From the NCBI RefSeq assembly GCF_028453695.1, contig NC_135777.1, positions 18,899,714 to 18,963,713 on the forward strand: DNA of 64,000 nucleotides, given 5' to 3'. Shown piece by piece: positions 37,807 through 51,339 of this stretch. This stretch comes from Augochlora pura (taxonomy: Eukaryota; Arthropoda; Insecta; Hymenoptera; Halictidae). Both the position numbers and the translations under genes were made by a program. Under the pieces are notes generated by a model that was given only the letters and a program-made list of their open reading frames with translations, searched no databases and was not told the DNA's origin. The first letter of the stretch is position 1; the number at the start of each line of letters is the position of its first letter.

Positions 37807-40540
37807 CAACCAATTTTGCGTACGCATAAAGAGCCTCAGTCAACAAAACATACACCAAACTGAAAAATTAGAACAAAGAGAACGAAACAAAGCCAGGACA
37901 ATCCGTCCAGGTTTTCTGGTGTCCTACAATCCTCGCGCGCCCGCGGAGACTATGCAAAGTTCAGCCTTGCGTCGGTGCAAACGGTTTCGAAGTTTCCAAG
38001 GAACGCACAGCGATTCCGGGAAACAAGGATTATTAACTTCGACGATCTCTCTAACAAATCTTAAGCATATTAGAAACTCTTTCGCGAACTTTCCGATCCT
38101 CCGGAATCCATTCTCCCCCGCCGCGAGGAACTGTCCCGTAAGCCTTCCAATCCCTTTCAAGTTATCAGAATCTCTTTCCAGATGACTCGCACCCTATCGA
38201 TACGTTTCGCTGTTCCATCATAGTCGCCGCGGATCCGGACACAAATCCGGCGATCATGGTGGATCCATCATGCCGCTGGCGAATTGCTCCCCGAACATTG
38301 CCTGCAATCGCTAACTTATGGAAAACGTTTTGTTCACGCCGGAGCAATGTAATCCGACGAACATTCGTTATAGTTTCTGTGGAATTTGGAGGTTAGGGGT
38401 GTGCCATGTCCGCTTCGACGACGGCTGCGATCTGACTGTGGATCATTTTAACAGGATCGTACTGCAATTCCGCTACTGTTTTTATTTTGTGAAATTGCGG
38501 TTATTTACTTTTGACGCAAATCCATAAAATCTACGATTTATTAGTATTAATTATATTATACAATAATATTACTTCTATGATAATATTATATAATATTATC
38601 TATAGTAATATTATGCAATATTACATCTCTGCATTTAGAATATTTAGCCATAAATATTCATGTCTTTAACACTACATTTTAAGCCTTGACATTTTAATTA
38701 TTGAAAGTCAATTAATTATGTAATGCATGCTTAATATTATTAGTTCAAATAATTCATAAAATCTCCAACTTTGTAAGAAACCGTCGAATCGTTGAAACTA
38801 TCGAGAAGCTTTCCGCCATCTTCTGATCAAAAAGCGGCGCCGTATTCGTCCATCGGAAACGCGAAGAAACTTCATGAAATATATAACGACGTCTTTGCGT
38901 TGCTCCGGCAAGGCAAGGACGCAAGCTTTACGACCGTCTCGAACTGAGTTTCCGGCATCGTGGAAACGCGATTCGGGGGAAGTCGATGCCCGTGGTTTGC
39001 GAACGCGGTAGGAACCGCGAGACACGGACGTCGTCGTCGAAAGAGCAATCAGAGCTCCAACGAACAATGAAGAAGACGAAGTAACGGGAGGCCCGGGCTC
39101 TCGCTGCCGGTGGGTCGGGAGAGAGAGAGAGGGAGGGAGGGTTTGGTTGGCTTTAAAGGATGTATCGAGTTAATGACAATGGTGGCATTTGCATCGTTCT
39201 CCCGTGGCACGAGGAAGCGGATAAGTGCATCTCTCGCGGGATGAGCCTCCGTGGGCGTTGCCTGGGGCCAGGGATCGTTGCACCGAGCGATAATTGAGAC
39301 AAACCTCTCTCCGTCCTTAGACATCGGAGGACTTCCAGCTGGGAATGGGTCCGGGCGAGCACGATAACTAATGGCTCGCTGGCCGCTAATGACGCCACGT
39401 CGCTTCTTTCGGACCCGAGAACGCCCGACCAGGTAATTGCGTTACGTGGGTGTAAGCTGATTCGAATCTATCTCTCTTCATCGGCAGAAACGTCCGAAAC
39501 GGGAATCGGACAAATTGGATAACAGGAGGAGAACACGGCCATTTCGCTGCCGACAGGAGGAGATCCGTCCCGACAATGGCGCGCGCGCGTGCGTTATTTC
39601 ACCGAGAATACGCATTTTTATGCGGGTGCTACGCGAAATTTTATTTTCCGCGGTTTTAGCAGCCGCGGTGAAAGGCGATCGAATTTCGGCTCGAATTTAA
39701 TCCACGTTTTACTGTTCGACGTATAGAGGATACGAATGCGCGAACAACCGCGGCTTCGCGAATATGTCTTGCACCTGCTTCTTTCGAAATTATTACGGAC
39801 AAAATTTGCGAACGCTGCACCGACAATGTTGTATCCCGAAAATATTTATTCGGAGCGTAAAAGGGAAATACTTGACACTTTCTATAAATTGGAACTATTC
39901 GCGGTCGATGAATCATCTATACATTGCGGGAGCTTATGCGAATGCATGTGTGAAAAAAATATTTCCTCAAATTTCAAAAATTATATATTTATAAAATTGT
40001 GTTCCATATTTTGTACTTTCCACGCAAAAATTGCGTGGAAGTTACATACTTCGTAAATAGAGTGCTTTGATTTTGATATATTATATTACATACAGTCTGC
40101 ATATTTTTGCATATAGTCCTCATATTCGCTACACACAGCAAATGCGGATTTCCGCAGTCTATTCACCGATTTTCAAAGGCGAGGGTGACTACCGGCAGTT
40201 TCCGCGGGTTCGTTATTTCGTTTAACGATAGTCGACGATAAATAAAAAAGTAAGCAAAGCTAAATGGTACCGGTGGCTTCCCGTATTTTGATTGATCGTT
40301 TCGTTTAAATAAAAATTGGAAGCCCTCGGGGCGGACGTCTGCCGACGTCGCTGCTCCATCAGGTTTGGCTAAGCCGCCGGATGGCTAACTCTTTTTTGCT
40401 CGACTTGACCACGTGAAAAATTCAGACTCAACGTTTGAGCCCGCGGATCATCAGATCTCGAAAATCCTGAAAGTTTCGCAGCGTTTGAGCGACGATGGAA
40501 ATTGCTAACGAAGCGATAAGGGTGAAAATACGTTCAAAAA
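37807..40540. other. Non-coding stretch, no gene seen
   Basis: Mixed sequence. 38520-38790 is AT-rich with repeated AATATTAT motifs; 39118-39140 is GA-rich. 40095-40165 has TACAGTCTGCATAT and TTCCGCAGTCTA ends reminiscent of a small inverted-repeat element, not resolved. No supported gene. Confidence 0.5.
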
Positions 40541-41130
40541 CTTCTGATGCAACGTTTGATTCGTTCTGTTCATCATTTGTGCATCATGATGCATTTTTTC
40601 CAATTTATGTATTAAATTATTATTTAATAGGGTCGAAACAAATTTTATTTATTAGTCTATATCTCTTAGACGACATCTTATATCGGACCTTGTCAAACTA
40701 ACCTCAACTTGGCTCGGTATTCTTCGATCCAAAAATCTTCTGATGCAACTCTATGATCACTCTATCCATCATTTTGTATCATGATGCATTTTCTTACAAT
40801 TTACTTATTAAATTATTATTCAAAAGTATCGAAATAAATTTTATTCATTAGGTCTATATCTCTTATCCGCCATCTTATATCGAACCTCGTCAAACTAACC
40901 TCAACTTGGCTCGGTATTCTTCGATCTGAAAATCTTCTAATGCAACTCTATCATCACTCTGTCCATCATTGTGTATCATGATGCATTTTATTACAATTTA
41001 CTTATTAAATTATTATTCAATAAGTATCGAAAAAAATTTTATTCGTTATTCTATATCTCTTATCCGCCATCTTATGTCGAACCTCGTCAAACTAACCTCA
41101 ACTTGGCTCGGTATTCTTCGATCCAAAAAT
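40541..41130. repeat. 197-bp satellite-like repeat, three copies
   Basis: Copies start at 40541, 40737 and 40934 with CTTCTGATGCAAC or a close variant and end at 41130. Copies 2 and 3 are very similar and copy 1 is more diverged. Each contains ATCATGATGCATTTT, TATATCTCTTA and, near its end, CTCAACTTGGCTCGGTATTC. A diverged partial match to the unit's last 48 bases lies just outside at 41170-41218. No open frame is kept through the copies. Confidence 0.9.
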
Positions 41131-44100
41131 CTTCTTCCACCAGCATTAAGAGGATAACTGTTACTTGCCTCGAATCTCGTCAAACCGTACGAACCCGGGT
41201 CGGCATGCTTGGGTCGACTTTCCGGCCGGCAAAAAGAAAGGTTCGGACGATGAATCAAACGAGAATATTGTAGAAAGATCTTGAGCGTGGTCCGGACCGT
41301 GGCCATCGATCAGTCGGAAGCGAATAAATCACAGGGCCGGAATCCAACGGTCCCGAACGATCATGCAGAAACATCCAGGGATCGCAGGGACCGTCCGCGG
41401 TCTATTATATTATGACTGATCGGGGATCAGATTTTTTCGATTAAATCAAGCTTGACGGGAAAAGGAGGCGGGCGTGACGGTGCCCTGACGTTTCTGGCAG
41501 ACCCGGTGCTTTATAATTGACACTCGCGAGGGGCGTGGAGAGAGCGGGCGAGCTGATCGAGCGAGATGAAGAGATAGCTGGAGCAAGAGAGAGAGAGGAG
41601 GAGGAGAAAGAGAAGCACGCCGCGCGGCATCGTGCACGAGATCCTAGGCCTGTTGCGGGAACAGCCGTGTCAAAGGGGGTTCTTCTCGCGAGGGATGGGT
41701 GCCCGGAGCTTCGACGCGGCGCGGCGGGGCCGGGAGGGGGGCGGGGGGACAGGGGCGCAATTGAGATTGACAGTTAATTTCGTCGTAGTCGGGGTGGTCC
41801 GAAATTTCGAAGCGTCGGGATTGACCTTCCGCTCGAATGGAAACCCAGGGCCGGCGACGCCGAGAGCCGAAGCAATGCGAAAGACCGGAGACAGTCGAGA
41901 GAGGGATGGCCGGGAGTCGCGACGCTGGGCCCTCTCTCTCTCTGGACGCAGCCTCGCGAGAATGCACGGTATTTCCCATTAGACGCGCAAAACTCCCGGT
42001 CTCCCATGGCCGGACCAATGCCACCTGACACCCTCTCCTGGACTTCGAACGGAGATTAAAGCTCTCCGGCGGTTTCGTTCCAATTCCGATTTTCCTCCTC
42101 GCCCGATCGCCCCGGCCACCGCTCGCGGATTTGTCCTGCGAAAATTCGGCGCCGGACGCTTCGAATTATCGAGTTAATTAGAATATCTTCGCCCGGTATT
42201 CCGGGGCTACGATTTCTTTTGCGGCGGCTGTGATTGGCACCTTTTTACTGTGGCACGTGGTTACCTTGGGTTCATACGATCGTAGGCAAATGAGTGTGGA
42301 TACCGGTTTCAAATTGGCACAAACGAGTCGAAGGCTTTTTCTTGTGCTTGAAGGATCAATTTTTGTCGGACAGTGTGTAAAATAGTCTTTGCGCAAATAG
42401 GAATTGAATGGAATTTATCTAAGCATGTGTGAAAATTCAAACGATTAATGGAATGAAAAATCTGTAGAAATATAATAGAACTACTGTAAAGAATTTAATG
42501 TGAAAAAGGTGAGAAAATACGTAATAGCTATTCCTTGAACAGCGCGCTTTAAATATATATTTTTGTTACAGAATATATACTTTTCCTTAAGAACGCTATT
42601 TTTTAAATATATTTTCCAACATTTGTGTAACATTATGAGTAATACAACATTAATAATTTCTTTGCGTTATCCCTTTTACAAAATACCTTACAGTACACAA
42701 ACGATACGTCCTCTTATTTTAATTTTTATAAAACCGCACACAGAAACGTAAGCTAAAATAAAAATATTAATGTAAACTCATAGATAGTAAATTAAATGAA
42801 ACGAACCAAGTAGAACAAAATTCATTTGTAACACAATAATTCAACGAAGAGTCATTCTTGCGCTACAACTAATCCGTTCCATTACTCAAGCGTTGTCATC
42901 CCCCATAGTCCCGTGAATTTGTAGCATTCGCGAAAAAGCGCGGGTTCAACGCGACACCTATTGTGCAAATTCCATGGAAACGCTTCTGGCCAACAGAATC
43001 CGCAGATTCCTCGCAACGCCATGTTCTCCATCGAACGACCGCTGCCCATCGACCCAATTCGAGGCGATTTGAATAACATCTTTCACACGTAACGACATTA
43101 CCGGGGCCGGCGACATTAATGAATGCGCGCACTCGAAAGGAAATTAGCGTTCACCGTCAAATTGAATTGTCCGTCGGGGCTCTCTTCGATCAAACCGGAC
43201 GAAAATTAACCAGGAAACCAAAACGATCCCGCAGCGCCGATGAAACGCTGCCGCCGGGGCCCTGTGCCCGGACCTTTTGCGACCCTCGCATATAACACGA
43301 ATGAGATTCGTGCAAAGAAAATTAGTCTAAACGAATGGAGAGCAGCGCCGTCGAAAGCGCGTTGCAGCGACGCCCTTGTCCGCAGCGAACGTGACAGAAA
43401 GCCACCCCTTTCGCGCTGCACAATGCTCTCGAATCTCGAAAACGTGGCCGGAACACAAAGACGGCTTGGATTTCATTTGTGATCGTTGGTTATGATGATC
43501 GCTGATAACGAATGCTCACTTGTTATTTCAAAAAAGAAATTGAAGGGTGCTTTGAAAAATTTCAAGCAATTATTTCAGCAAAAAGTTTAATATTCGTGGG
43601 TTGTTTATAGGTTGGTATGCTTCATTAAACTTATATTACTTTCTTCTAAAATACTTTGAGATATTATTCACTTTATTCGGGAGAAATATGATGGAAATTA
43701 CTAACATGAATTATTCATGGCAGATACGATGCATTGTATAAACTGACGAAACAAATCAATCCGCAAATATCCGTATCCAGTTTGTACCTTATTCTGTCAC
43801 GAACTTCCACGTTTAGTAGTGAACAATTTTTACTTTCACAAGCAAAATCCGTTTCACTTGCAAAATTTCGTTCTGCCACTATTAATTATCGTTGACTTAT
43901 GTCATTTAATATCTCTATTTTCATCCTTGATTTCTCAGATATGTTTAGCAGAATTCAGTAATTTAATCAGTGACTATCGTGCACCGTGAAGTCTTTCATT
44001 CAATAACAATTAGCTGTCACTAGTGATATTTTATAGTTATCAACGCCATTATACCGATGCAAGAATATCGTTCAAAAATATCTCGCAGCACTGGAATCCA

Positions 44101-44699
44101 ATTTTTCCAAAACTCATTTATAACTTATACTAAATATTTCTTTTTATACACCTAATGTGTGAAAAAAATATCGCGTCAATAAAATCATATGTCATGGTAA
44201 AATTGCATTGCAAAATATCGAAAAATCGGACACACGTGCGATTTCAATTAGAAAAAACTTGACAGCACTGTCGGATGCGTTGGTCCGTCCAACCCTCCGT
44301 CCGACCCTGTTGCAGGCACGGTGTTCCATTAACGGCGCGAAAATGGGGTAAGAAGGCGTATAGGAAGCGACGCGAATCGAGCGCCACGGTAAACTCGATT
44401 TCTACCGGTAATCCGGGGCTTCCGGTTTCGAAGGGGGGCGGCGGGTCGCAGCAGCGAGAGCCCAGCAACCCCTGCGGCCGGACTTACGCTCCGTCGCCGT
44501 GGTCGAGGATTAAAGCGTCCCGTGGCGCGCGAATAATTTCCCCGCTCTTTCTGCCCACCGCCCCACTGCCGACCGGAAGATTAATAATTCGTCGAGTGGA
44601 CCCCGGCGATCCTTTAAAGGGTCGCGCCACCTTCGCGACGATAAATCTGCCCGGGTTTTTTTTTGCCGCGGTCGTCCACCCCCAATTGTGCACGCCTCG
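41131..44699. other. Non-coding stretch, alternating composition
   Basis: GC-rich parts (41131-42180, 42850-43490, 44250-44699) alternate with AT-rich ones (42370-42850, 43490-44250). 41570-41615 is GA-rich. Long overlapping frames on both strands near 41500-42030 lack any domain. No gene is supported. Confidence 0.5.
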
Positions 44700-44834
44700 A
44701 ATGAGATTTCTCTGACGAATGGAACCCTGCATTTTTATCGGGAATGATACGCGTCTCCGCGATTTCATTAGACGGCGCGCGCGCGCCCGGGCTTTGTGAT
44801 TTTGTCCAGGAAATTCAAGCCCGATGGGCTGATT

Positions 44835-44873
<39 letters not shown>

Positions 44874-45110
44874 CCTTCGCCGCCGTACAATGAGATCCCT
44901 CTGACGAATGGTGGTGCGCCCAGTATTTTCGTCGTGAATGATACCCGCGAGTTTCGACGATTTTATTAGACCTCCTATTGTGATTTTGAAATTCGGACCG
45001 AATGCGCGTCGACACACTCGTTCTCTTGACCCGCGCCGCGAGATCTCTACATTTTTCCGACGAATGGTACGGCGCTCGTTAATACCCGAACTCTTATCTT
45101 ACGGTACAAA
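44700..45110. repeat. Three-unit tandem repeat with internal microsatellite expansion
   Basis: Unit 1 begins at 44700 and unit 2 at 44889, both with AATGAGAT, then CTCTGACGAATGG, GAATGATAC, ATT(T/C)TATTAGAC-like and TTGTGATTTTG blocks in the same order. A partial third unit begins near 45037 (GAGATCTCTAC ... CGACGAATGG). Unit 1 is about 40 bp longer than unit 2 mainly because a TTCTCTT motif has expanded to a (CT)n tract at 44839-44870. Confidence 0.75.
44839..44870. repeat. (CT)n microsatellite
   Basis: Sixteen TC units inside the first unit of the surrounding tandem repeat. The equivalent site in unit 2 has only TTCTCTTG. Confidence 0.95.
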
Positions 45111-48060
45111 GGCGGCGATATTTTTCTTTGTACTCGAAATAGGCGGTGGGAATCGTGCTTTTCGGCGGGCGGTATTCTTTTCGCGAGATAGCGCGGCGCG
45201 ACACTTTTATTGGATTCCGTCGAATCCGTATTTTCAAGAAAAATACGCGCGGCTGATATATGTCCCCGTGTACGCGTCCGCGCGGCGCGAACTTTGCGTA
45301 TCGATCCCGACAAATATAGTATTCCACTTCATTTAAATACATTTCATACTGTACGCGTGAAATAGGAAACGGCGTGGGAACGTGACGCAAATAGTTCGAG
45401 GCAGATGCACGCGTCGGTTAACGGTGATGAAATAAATGTCGTACAAATGGCTCCGACGAATACGGACATGTGCAGCAGTGCTACGAAGTAGATGGAAAAT
45501 TTAAGCTAAGGTGTAAAATTTATTCTTTTCGAACTGTCAGAAATTTCAAAACTGTGCATTCAAATATGAGGTTTTTTAAAAGTTGGGAGTGTATCGTTAG
45601 AACAATTTTTTCTCAAGCGCGATTAACAATTGAATCGAAGTCTCATTTAGAGTCACGTTATAAATATCAAATACGATTCAGTAAAAAATTGTGTCTGACT
45701 TAAAATAAAATTTTCGTTAAAATTTTCGTAAAATAAAATTATACGCAAAAATATTAAAAAGCTACTCAAATAAAATTGCTATAAATTACCTTAACTCTAA
45801 ATTGTCTTAAAAATAAATTCGGCCAGTAAAGACAATAAGAAAACCTTAATAAGAAAAACTCAATTAATTTATATTTTCACGTGGCGCATCAATAGCCGTA
45901 ACAATTACCTTAATCAACGTATTGTCAAAATTGCAAAATAAAATCATAAGTAACCGGTAAGCCTGCGCGGTTACATTCACGTGAGAAAGGTCCGCCACTC
46001 GCGCGTTAATAAAGTTGTCCCTTAGTTTTCTGTCGAAACGGCGCGAAGCGTTCGTGGAAAAGCAGTTCGCAACGGCTCGTCGACCATCGTCGTCTCCTCG
46101 TTACGGGTGATTGTTGCTCGAACCTGATACGTTCTCAGAAACACAGTGACTATTGACTTTTGTCGACGGCGCTGAACGGGGGTGGTCCAGCGACTGTTAA
46201 CGCGGTGATTACTTCCGGAATTACAGTGGGCAAGAGAGAAACCTCTGGACCCCGTGGTTGTGCAATGGAAAAGGGGTCGGGCTGATTACTTCTTTGTGAA
46301 CAGGAGTGACGATGGCCATTTTGAGCATTCTTTTGAATGCCCGTGTACCTTTGCCGTTCCGCGCCTCTCATAAGAAATTACTGTTGCTACCTAATTATGT
46401 GGCTGCTTCCTGGGAAACAAAAGGCCTATTTCTGTGTCCTGCTCTAATTCCGAATTATTTTTCGCTTGACAACAATCGATCGTTACGGCGAACTTAATTG
46501 TACGGTTCGCGGTATTGTTGTACGCATTCGAGTCTTTTAAATTGGATTTGATTAACACGTTCACTGGGAAAATTGCTGGTCATTTATATTGTTCGTCTTT
46601 CATTCACGCGGTATGCTAACTAATTTTGCTTTCATTTTATACTGTCGAATGAACTTTTCCCGTGAGATCGGAACATCGAACATAATTGAAAAATGTATAA
46701 TTCTATGGAAAATATAAACTTAAATTATAATAGATGCTTAACATATAATTAAATTGTATTAGATTTGTGATAGAAACTGAAGATATTTAATTTTGGATAG
46801 GGGTGAGAGTAATTACAATGTATTTTTATGAAAAAATTCGTTTTAACAAATTAATATGAAAGAGTATCTATAAATAATTCAAGGAAATCATGATCTGTAA
46901 ATAATTAAAGGAATCTAAAATAATTGAAGATCTACAGTCTACATTATGACAATATTTCACCAATTAATTTCTGTTACATCAATACGAATTGAATAATTTT
47001 CACAACGAAATTCCAACAAATGTTTTCGTTCCCTAATTCGACCATCAACTATTTCTTTCCCAAAAAAATTGAGCAACCGTACAAGAACTGAGCACAGTCG
47101 CATCTCTTAGATGGCCTTTCATTCGGCATTTAATTAAAAAGGGAAGCCGCAGCATCGTTGACTATTTGGGTTGCGGAACGGAAGGAAATAAGAATGGAGA
47201 TTTATGCCGGAGACCCAGAAAAGTTTAAACTTCCGGTCGTTATTCTCCATTTCGCGGTCCTCAAGGATCACGTACCGCGTTTTCTCGCGTCGCGTCGGAG
47301 CGACGAAGCAGACGTTATCTCGTCGCCGGGATGAATTATCATCGACGGTCCCCGCCGTATTGCAATTCCGCCGTGGTGTAGAAATTTCGCTAGACGGAAT
47401 TTTCATTTCGCAACAGCAGCAGCAGCAGCGGCGTCATTCTCTCATGCTCTCCCTCTCTCGTTCTCTATCGCACACGTCGTTGCGCCGGTGCATGCGTATC
47501 GCGCGCGCAAAAGGGAATGCAATCGCAATGCACCCTGGCCCCCATTGAGTCGGTGCTGCTAATGTCGCAGCTTATCGACCGTACAATGCCGTCTCTCCGC
47601 TGCAACGAGGTCTATTGTGTCGTTTGCGCTGCGAAACGGGTCAAGCATTCCATATTAATTCAAACAAGACGGGCCGGATGCCCAAACGTCGCCCATTCGG
47701 GGGGACGCTTTTAACGTAAAATACTCTCTTCTCGCGAACTATAATATCAGCCTCTCCTTCTCTCCCCACTTCGCTCGCGATACCGCGACACAGACGCGAC
47801 GAACACTTCGAGGCTCGGTTAATTAAATAATACGCGTATTATTTGAGTCCCGGTGATTGAAAGGGAACATTATTCCGTACGCGGGTACACGAACTCTATG
47901 GAAATGTAATTCGTCTGTCTGCGGCGCTAACTTTATGGTATCGTGATTATGGTGCCGGCGGATTTCCGGCGGGGAACGTAATTTTCTAAATCCTATCAAT
48001 GGGAGCCGCAGTACGAACGACTCCAACATTCCAGGAATTGATTATAAATGACTAGCAAAC
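45111..48060. other. Non-coding stretch, no gene seen
   Basis: AT-rich parts are at 45420-45960 and 46560-47060. A (CAG)n tract is at 47413-47431. TTAACACGTTCACTG at 46553 looks like a TTAA-type element end but has no partner. No supported gene. Confidence 0.5.
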
Positions 48061-48392
<332 letters not shown>

Positions 48393-48395
48393 CTA

Positions 48396-48729
48396 TGCTC
48401 GAAGGATATCTTAAATGCAAAATTATGGTATCACACGAAATTAAGATATTTACATCTTTAAATTACTTTTTAAATGAAAACTGACTTAAGGATGTAAAAA
48501 TTATTTTTATAAATAATATAGCGATGATGCTTCAATTCGAGTTCAAAAGGTTAAACTTTATGCTCGAAGCATATCTTAAATGCAAAATTATGGTATCACA
48601 CGAAATTAAGATATTTACATCTTTAAATTACTTTTTAAATAAAAACTGACTTAGAGATGGAAAAATTACTTTTATGAATAATATAGCGATGGCAGTATTC
48701 CAATTCGAGTTCAAAGGGTTAAATTTTCT
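48396..48729. mobile_element. Tandem pair of TTAA-type MITE units
   Basis: Two 165-bp units (48396-48560 and 48561-48725) are highly similar. Each starts TGCTCGAAG and ends CAATTCGAGTTCAAA(A/G)GG, followed by GTTAAA-type sequence. TTAA lies at the junction (48551-48554) and after the second unit (48717-48720). The ends AACTTTATGCTCGAA and TTCGAGTTCAAAGGG are inverted relatives of the 16303-type CCCTTTGCGCTCGAA, so this is probably a member of that family duplicated head to tail. Confidence 0.7.
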
Positions 48730-48790
48730 GAAACCATATTATATTCGTTAACTTTATTTATTTCTTGTTTTCAACGATCTCCGCGAATAT

Positions 48791-48877
48791 CTATTAATAC
48801 CTAATTGTTTTATGTTACAGGTAAGGAGCGCTTTTAATTGTCAATTTGCCTAGCCCCGTTCGATGTTACACGTGAGT
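48791..48877 (+). other. Candidate recursive splice site (ratchet point) with short RS-exon
   Basis: A branch-point-like ACCTAATTG (48800-48808) and a T-rich stretch precede TGTTACAG. The acceptor ends at 48820 and GTAAGG starts at 48821, so acceptor and donor are fused. A second donor, GTGAGT, starts at 48872 and would define a 51-nt RS-exon. The core TGTTACAGGTAAG is identical to that at 10474 and in the same orientation, 38.3 kb apart. Both RS-exons contain a CAATTT(A/G)CC segment. This arrangement is the known signature of recursive splicing in very long introns; function is inferred, not shown. Confidence 0.55.
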
Positions 48878-51330
48878 CGTAATATTAAACAGCCTGTACT
48901 TTATCATACGCGTAACTGCGTTACGCAAAGGAAGTTATGTGAAGCCAGCTAGGAAGAAGTCGGCTTCGCATAAATTTCATAGTTCACGGCGGCCGGAGAA
49001 ATCATGTTCTTATGCATTCTCATTAACTACGGTGGATCGCGTAACAAACCAACAAATAATGAACGCGAAAGAAAGAGAAAACTGGGCAGCGATAATAAAA
49101 CGATTACGGGCGTACTTAGCGGGAAACTTGAATTTTTACCGCGACGTTAACTGTGTTCGACACTTAATTATAATCGACTACAAACTTTATAATTGTTGCT
49201 AATAATTCCATTTTTTAAATGAACATTGTTTCGCAAAGTTTAATTCGCGACTGAATGAGGTACTCATAGAAATTAACCACTTGCATTATAAGTTTTTTCA
49301 TCATTACATGGATAACTCCTCTCTTCGGTGTTAGATTGAAACAATTTTAATTTTCAGCATATATAAATAATTATATTTAGTAGATCATATATGAGATCCC
49401 AGCCATGTGCTTGATATAGTGCTATAGTGTAAGAAGTTTATATACAATATAATTACTGATAAATATTACTATAAATACTACTTTACAACTATATACTAAT
49501 TTCTTGATGAATTAATAAATAAATACAAGGGGTTGATAAATAATATATAAATACATACTACACTTATTCAATGAAACAGGCATCCTAAAATACATGTTAC
49601 AATCAATACAGAAACAGCAAACTAAATTAATCAGAAAATGAAGATTGCACTAAGCGAGCAATATACATAATTAATAGCGAGGGCAGAGCGATATTCACGA
49701 CGGTTTAATAAACACACGGACGCGAGCTCTTAGAAAAATTTTCAATCGAGGAGAAACACAGATTCGAAACTGGTTATTCGTTGCAAAGACGAGCGGTAAC
49801 GGCACTAATCAGCTCCACAATCAACCGCTGAAGAGCGCAACCTGCGGGGTAGCGGAACAAACAGCCCCTTGCTCTATTAAGGCAGAAAAAAAGGGGAAAA
49901 GCAGGGGCGGGGGACGACAAGTATTCCTCGACAATCTCGTCTGGCAGAGCGGCGGCAGTTTACCCATGAAAACCGGTGTACCCGTCGAGGACCGTATTAT
50001 TCGTATTCATAGGAAAATGACGTTCTTCGTTTCATCAGCAGCCCCTTGTCACGGAGCCCATCGACGCCTATTCCTCCGACAGATTGAAATTTCCATCACG
50101 TTCGCTGGTGCCCGCAGATCGCATTAATGATCGCGCACAAAGAGGAGCGAGGCGGCGCGCCCGGTGCCGACAGAGTCGGAGCAACGGCGCGCGCGGGGTC
50201 GAAGTCGAAGCGGGAAAAGGGCGTCACGGGGGGGTTGCCACCCCCGAGATAAGGGGGGGAGGGGGAGGGTAGCGCGGACCTACGCGGCGCTGGCGAAAAT
50301 CGAATTTGATATTTCCGGTCTCTCTCTCTCTGCATCGATAGCACGTGCGCCCGTGAAAATATCGCGCGCGAGTCGCCCCTAACACGCCGAGGCCTTCTTA
50401 TCTGAATTCCACCCCCGGCGCCGTGTCCCCGACGACCCTCCTCTTCGCGAGCGCGGCTGAAGAAATCGGGGAATGCGAAAAGGCAGCTGGAGCTCCTCCC
50501 GCTCGGAGAAAGTTGTTCGAGAGTCCCGCGACTGAATTATTTAAGTCGCCGCCCGTCTTAACCGCCCGCGCACCCCCCACCATTGCCACCACCCTCTGCT
50601 CTTCGCCACGATTTCCAACCCCAGGCCGCGTAACGCCGAACGTGGAAACGAAGGAAAATTTAATTTCATCCCCGGGCCGAAAGAAGCAGCTTGTTTCCCC
50701 GCTGACGAGATACCTCGACCCCGACCGCGTCTTCTACCGCCCTCTCCCTCTCTCCCCCTCCCCTGCTCGAGGCTTTTAATTGGCCATGCCGCCAACCTGG
50801 CCGCCGAGGAGAATCGTGTTTCGAGGAGGAGCGCCGCGCCGCGTCGTAAAGAGGAGAGGAGGAGGCGGAATGAAAGCGGGAACGAGCGACGGGGGGGGGC
50901 CAGCTTTGACCCTTCGCGATGTGAAAAGGAGAGGACCGGCGGCCCGGGGAATCACCCGGAACGCCACTTGATCGGTAATTAGCCCGATACCGGTGATATC
51001 GTTGCGTGTGTGCCCCGGATGGCGGTTCTAACGCGCCGACGCGATCCGTTAACTAGGGAACTGGTTAATGGAGAGAGGGCCGACGGTAGTGATGAATGGA
51101 AAGGAAAAAGGAGGATCTAGCCGAGGGTTCTCCGTGGGTTATTAGTTGGCGATGGGTGGGGCGGATTGTTAGGTATGGCGGAATATATTTCCGCGGTTTG
51201 TCTCGTCGGGGAAATGCCCGGTGAGATTGTGTCCGGCGCAGGATGCGCTCGAGTAGGCTCGCGCGGACTTCAAATTATTTCGTTTTAAATGTCAAATGCA
51301 TTCGGGGGTGGACGATTCGGGCGCGTCGAA
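48878..51330. other. Non-coding stretch, no gene seen
   Basis: AT-rich at 49200-49680, then strongly GC-rich to 51280 with several G runs near 50230-50265 and 50890. Overlapping frames in both directions reflect GC content. No gene is supported. Confidence 0.5.
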
Positions 51331-51339
51331 TATTGGAAA

